Shown: positions 60,579 through 64,000 of the stretch, in pieces
Numbering within the stretch: the first letter of the stretch is position 1
How the letters are laid out: every line of letters begins with the position of its first letter
NCBI GenBank assembly: GCA_002753735.1
Contig: PEAN01000013.1
Location: forward strand, 6,625 to 70,624
DNA: 64,000 bases
Source: Magnetococcales bacterium DCbin4
GTDB taxonomy: Bacteria; Pseudomonadota; Magnetococcia; Magnetococcales; UBA8363
Direction: 5' to 3'
Notes under the pieces: model-generated
Seen by the model: only the letters and a program-made list of their open reading frames with translations
What the model was told of the DNA's origin: nothing
The model's database searches: none
Translations under genes and position numbers: made by a program

Positions 60579-61325
60579 TTACGGCAACAGATCCTGTGGC
60601 CATGGGCCATCTTCCTCGACATGTTCATGTCCAGCCACCAACGCGGCAAAGGAAAGCAATGATTTGCGCGCATTGCCCAAAGGATAGTGAAAAGCATCCC
60701 AGTTGTCCCCGTCGCCCGAATCGTAGGAGACCAGGATGTGTCTGAATTTCCACGCCTCACGCAATTCCAGGTAGGCGCTGACGCTGCCATGCTCAATGTC
60801 TTCCAGATCTTTGAGCGAAAGATATTGTTTGCGGCTGGCGGTGCGCCGCAAAAGTTTGCGGCGTTGAACCTCACGCACGAATCCATTCAAATCCACACGA
60901 CGCTCGGGTGAACGCAGGAACAGGATCTCTTCCTTGGAAAGGGGTGACAGAAAAATGGGCAGATGGGCGAATTGGTTGAGGATTCCTTCATCCCACAATT
61001 TGGCCGGGACAAAAGGGTTGCCTTCATAGTAGGGGATGTTGCCTTCATCGAGGATGCGCCGTATCTGGTTGATTTCCAAAGCCTGGAGGTTGCCCCGGAC
61101 ATCGGCGACCACAAAGCCCTCCTTGAAGCGCATCGATTCAAGCTCCATGCGGGAGCGAAAATAATAATCAACGCCGTCATCTTCTCCCGGGTAAGGGCTG
61201 CGATCATTGAACAGGACCAGGCGTTTGAATTTGGCGGCGGTTTCGGGATAAAACCGGCGGAAAGCGGCAAAAAGGGGACGTTTGCCGACGCAACCGGGTC
61301 CAGCCAGAATGATAATTCTACTCAT
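60579..61325 (-). CDS. Guanylate-kinase-like P-loop protein
   Basis: This is a 248-residue protein. The P-loop is ILAGPGCVGKRPLF (about residues 6-19); the usual K-S/T after G is K-R here, so the Walker A is degenerate at the Ser/Thr that coordinates magnesium. SPYPGEDDGVDYYF (about 42-55) matches the GMP-binding RPGE.DG.DY.F of guanylate kinases. The rest (EGNIPYYEGNP, RRVDLNGFVREVQRR) is family-like but diverged. It may be an inactive or re-purposed kinase. The ATG overlaps the stop of the SulP gene, and the CYTH gene follows after 18 nt. Confidence 0.65.
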   Translation of the reverse strand: MSRIIILAGPGCVGKRPLFAAFRRFYPETAAKFKRLVLFNDRSPYPGEDDGVDYYFRSRMELESMRFKEGFVVADVRGNLQALEINQIRRILDEGNIPYYEGNPFVPAKLWDEGILNQFAHLPIFLSPLSKEEILFLRSPERRVDLNGFVREVQRRKLLRRTASRKQYLSLKDLEDIEHGSVSAYLELREAWKFRHILVSYDSGDGDNWDAFHYPLGNARKSLLSFAALVAGHEHVEEDGPWPQDLLP

Positions 61326-63163
61326 TTTTGATCCCCATCCTGTCGATCATTATTAAGGTTCTGGGCATTTCCCAGTTCTGAACATTCGAGGAATACTTTG
61401 CGATTGCATTGTTGACACGTCTGTTTATTCAGAAACCGGGTCACGATATTTTGCACCGCTTCCATCTTGGATTCAAAAATATGATTCTGCCCGATGATGT
61501 TGACATATCCAAACCGTTGAAACATTTCGCAGACTTGATCCTTGACGCCAAAGAAGAACATGCTGCCATCCTTCATTTTGTAGGTTACAGCGATTCGGAG
61601 CAACATGTCGATGCCTGGAAGATCGATATAGTTGATCCCGCTGCAGACGATGAGCAAATTGGGTTGCCGTTGTCCATCGGAGGTTTCCCTGTGGATCATC
61701 TCTTCGATGTGGGCCACCGAGCCAAAATAGAGGGGGCCGTCGATGCGGATGATTTTAAGTTGCGGACATTCGGGCAGGTCAGGGTCGGTGACGAAGGAGC
61801 GCCACGCCGATTGGGGATCGGGAACCCGGCTCAGGACAACGGGAGCTGCGGTGCGATGGAGAAAAATCACCAGGGAGAGCAATACGCCGACGAAGATGGC
61901 AAATTCCAGTTCCAGGGAGAGGGTGGCCAGAACGGTTACCAGAAAGACGCTGACTTCGGTGATGCCTGAACGGATGATGACCCGTATGGTTTGGAAGTCG
62001 ATCAGTTGGTAGGCAACCACCAGGATGACACCTGCCATGGAGGCAATGGGGAGGTATTGGGCCAGCGGTGCCATGGTCAGAACGATGATGGTGAGGCAGA
62101 CGGCGGCGAATATGGCGGCCATGGGGGTTTGGGCGCCGCTACGAAAATTGATGCCGCTGCGGGTAAAGGAGCCGGAAGAGGGATAGGAGGAGAAGAAACT
62201 GCCGATCAGGTTGGCCAGCCCCTGGCCGAGAAATTCACGATTGCCGTTGATTTTCTGGCCGGAATGAAGACCAATGGAGCGGGCGATGGATACCGCTTCG
62301 ATGAGGCCCATCAGGGCGATGGCAAGCCCCCCGGGTGCCAATTGTTTGAGGGTGGCTGGTGAAAGATCGGGCATGGAGGGGGGGGGGAGCGTTGCCGGAA
62401 TGGGGCTGACCATGGCCACGGAATCAAGGCCGGTGAGCCAAACGGTAAGGCTTCCAACCAGCATTCCCAGGAGCATGTTGGGCCAGGTGGGGGCGAGCCA
62501 GCGCAGTGCAATCACGGTGGACAGGGTGATCAGCCCGATGGCCATGGCGTGGATATTGGTATTGGGCAGCTCGCCGATCAGGCGCATCAGATTGCGCACG
62601 AACCAGGGATCATGCTCGAAATGGAGGCCAAAAAGATGTTTCAACTGGCTTGATGCAATGAGCACGGCGGCTCCTGCAGTGAAACCGACGACGACGGAAT
62701 GCGAGACGAAATTCACCAGCAGTCCCAGCTTTGCCAATGCCAGCGCGATCTGGAACAGACCGGCCAGGAACGCCAGGGTCAATGCCAGGGAGACATAGTC
62801 GGAACTTCCCGCCGGAGCCATGGTGGCCAGGGTGGAAAAGACGAGGAGGGAAATGGGGGTCGTGGGACCGGAAACCAGATGGTGGGAGGATCCGAAGAGC
62901 GCGGCCACAATGACGGGGATCATGGCGGTATAGAGTCCATATTCCGGCGGCAGGCCGGCGATGGCGGCAAAGGCGACTCCTTGTGGCAACACCACGATGG
63001 CACCGGTGATCCCGGCAAAAAAATCTTTGCTCAAGCTTTGCCGGCTGATTTTTTCCTTCCAGGGAAACCAGGAGTGCCATGAGGGGACACGCTGGTGGTG
63101 GGCGGTCAGTTTGTGGCGTACCGAAGTCGGGCAGGGAACACCGCCCATTCCGGAAGCGGTCAT
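61322..63163 (-). CDS. SulP-family anion transporter with STAS domain
   Basis: This 613-residue protein has a SulP membrane core (about residues 40-440; GITGAIVVLPQGVAFAAIAGL, YGLYTAMIPVIVAALFGSSH, VSGPTTPISLLVF) followed by a STAS domain (about 470-570; LYFGSVAHIEEMIHRE, LLIVCSGINYIDLPGIDML). A C-terminal extension has CQQCNR, possibly metal-binding. The substrate is unknown (sulfate, bicarbonate or an organic anion). It is the second SulP gene of the window but lacks a cNMP domain. A CBS-domain gene lies 135 nt upstream on the same strand. Confidence 0.9.
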   Translation of the reverse strand: MTASGMGGVPCPTSVRHKLTAHHQRVPSWHSWFPWKEKISRQSLSKDFFAGITGAIVVLPQGVAFAAIAGLPPEYGLYTAMIPVIVAALFGSSHHLVSGPTTPISLLVFSTLATMAPAGSSDYVSLALTLAFLAGLFQIALALAKLGLLVNFVSHSVVVGFTAGAAVLIASSQLKHLFGLHFEHDPWFVRNLMRLIGELPNTNIHAMAIGLITLSTVIALRWLAPTWPNMLLGMLVGSLTVWLTGLDSVAMVSPIPATLPPPSMPDLSPATLKQLAPGGLAIALMGLIEAVSIARSIGLHSGQKINGNREFLGQGLANLIGSFFSSYPSSGSFTRSGINFRSGAQTPMAAIFAAVCLTIIVLTMAPLAQYLPIASMAGVILVVAYQLIDFQTIRVIIRSGITEVSVFLVTVLATLSLELEFAIFVGVLLSLVIFLHRTAAPVVLSRVPDPQSAWRSFVTDPDLPECPQLKIIRIDGPLYFGSVAHIEEMIHRETSDGQRQPNLLIVCSGINYIDLPGIDMLLRIAVTYKMKDGSMFFFGVKDQVCEMFQRFGYVNIIGQNHIFESKMEAVQNIVTRFLNKQTCQQCNRKVFLECSELGNAQNLNNDRQDGDQK

Positions 63164-63298
63164 CTAAAGTCCTCGCAAAAGCAAAGTGTTCCCTCGCCCC
63201 GGGGGGCAAGGGGGAGATGAGCAGCAGAAGTAACTGATGGTGGCAACGAAACAGCTCAATGGGACCGTGTGGTGGTTCCTGTTTGTAGAGGGTTTGGG

Positions 63299-63757
63299 TC
63301 AGTCCTTGACGCCCAATTCCTTTTTGAAGATTGCCTTGTGAATGTCACCCAGACTGATGATGCCCACCAGTTGGTCCCCTTCCTCGACGACGGGGATGCG
63401 GCGAATCCGGTGCAGGGCCATCTGCGAGGCGGCCTTCATGATGGGATCATTGGGGGAGGCGGAGAAAACCCGGGGCGTCATCAATGATCCGACCGTTTTG
63501 GTCAGGACGGCGTGGTAGGAATTTTCCATGACTTCAAAGTCCCGGGCCCGGATCGGGTCATGGAGAAACTCGGAATAGCTGGGCAGGAGGGCATTGAGAA
63601 TATCTTTTTCGGAGATGACACCGATCAGGTGGTTGTCCTCGTCGACCACGGGAAGACCACTGATTTTACTGGCACAAATGATATCGGCCACGGTACGGAT
63701 GGTATCGTTTTTTTTGGCAGTGCGTATGTTGCGGATCATGACATCTTTGACGAACAT
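63299..63757 (-). CDS. Tandem CBS-domain protein
   Basis: This 152-residue protein consists of one Bateman pair: CBS1 with SKISGLPVVDEDNHLIGVIS (about residues 32-51) and CBS2 with RIRRIPVVEEGDQLVGIISL (about 118-137). CBS pairs bind adenine nucleotides and usually act as sensors for a partner. The downstream SulP transporter on the same strand is a possible partner. AAGGAGT precedes the start. The 240 bases upstream of it to the window end show no gene. Confidence 0.9.
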   Translation of the reverse strand: MFVKDVMIRNIRTAKKNDTIRTVADIICASKISGLPVVDEDNHLIGVISEKDILNALLPSYSEFLHDPIRARDFEVMENSYHAVLTKTVGSLMTPRVFSASPNDPIMKAASQMALHRIRRIPVVEEGDQLVGIISLGDIHKAIFKKELGVKD

Positions 63758-64000
63758 GGATGGACTCCTTCATTTTTTGCATCAAAGTGTTGATGTGCAG
63801 GGAATGCGGCAATCCGGTTCCCGACTTTTTGCGACCTTGGTCTAGGGGTGCAGCCAACCTGCGGAACAGCGACTTCAAGTGATGCACTCATTTTTCATTT
63901 GTCAGGCGAGTGTAAGCAAAAAACACATTTTCAAAAAGGGTTGAATTCATTTTTTCGGTCTGTTCGTCGTTCCATGATCACCGCGTCTTCCGCCATGGTG

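Noticed and set aside
1-64000. CRISPR arrays, transposases, phage integrases and tRNA genes
   Set aside because: No regularly spaced repeats of 25-40 bases, no DDE, serine or tyrosine recombinase motifs and no cloverleaf I could recognise by eye; short tRNAs could still be missed without a covariance search.

Overview
The window reads as a chromosomal stretch of a GC-rich, Gram-negative proteobacterium. The evidence is lspA and ribF-ileS, a BamF-like outer-membrane lipoprotein, a type II secretion system, chemoreceptors and several PilZ proteins. The lipoprotein resembles the DUF3035 type of Alphaproteobacteria. A palindromic repeat family (A-rich/G4-5/...CCCCCAGGG) recurs between genes. Together these recall Magnetococcales-like alphaproteobacterial relatives, but that placement is a guess. 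I recognised no rRNA, tRNA, CRISPR array, transposase or reverse transcriptase.

Layout. 0-7.7 kb: ribF, ileS, lspA, a lipoprotein and a two-gene M16 peptidase operon, all on the plus strand. 7.7-22.3 kb: a split type II secretion locus (gspL-gspM on plus, gspF-H-I-J-K on minus). It is interrupted by accessory DNA: a Gabija-type defence pair (OLD nuclease gajA + UvrD-like helicase gajB) lying between two copies of the gspM 3' end, then a Fic AMP-transferase gene, an orphan MNT nucleotidyltransferase, a secreted NrfJ-like protein, a PilZ-CheX fusion, a YaiI-type protein and a metallo-beta-lactamase-fold protein. 22.3-33.6 kb: signalling and transport: an MCP, SulP-STAS-cNMP, MscS-cNMP, a chemoreceptor without a signalling tip, two PilZ proteins and a response regulator.

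33.6-41.3 kb is the most interesting part. A Trypco1-like small protein is translationally coupled to a 1133-residue trypsin-NACHT-(TIR-like)-FGE protein. Facing it is a 1020-residue nucleotidyl-cyclase-like-NACHT-FGE protein. The last ~40 codons of the two big genes are almost identical in DNA, yet they differ by clustered first- and second-position changes. A short hairpin lies 20-27 nt past each stop. This is the signature of two variable regions of a diversity-generating retroelement (DGR) whose reverse transcriptase and template lie outside the window. I interpret the locus as a pair of diversified STAND-type sensors with different effector heads, with an orphan HicB antitoxin between them.

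41.3-64 kb: mostly housekeeping and accessory metabolism: a GNAT enzyme, a DnaQ-like exonuclease, a Kef/YbaL-type antiporter, a DHH phosphoesterase, RlmKL, GDP-fucose synthase, SemiSWEET, two glycosyltransferases, an ABC exporter with a CrtC/AttH-like lipocalin protein, an overlapping AlbA_2/ParA pair of unknown role, and an ApaH-CYTH-guanylate-kinase-like-SulP cluster followed by a CBS protein. The last 240 bases (63758-64000) hold nothing I can call.
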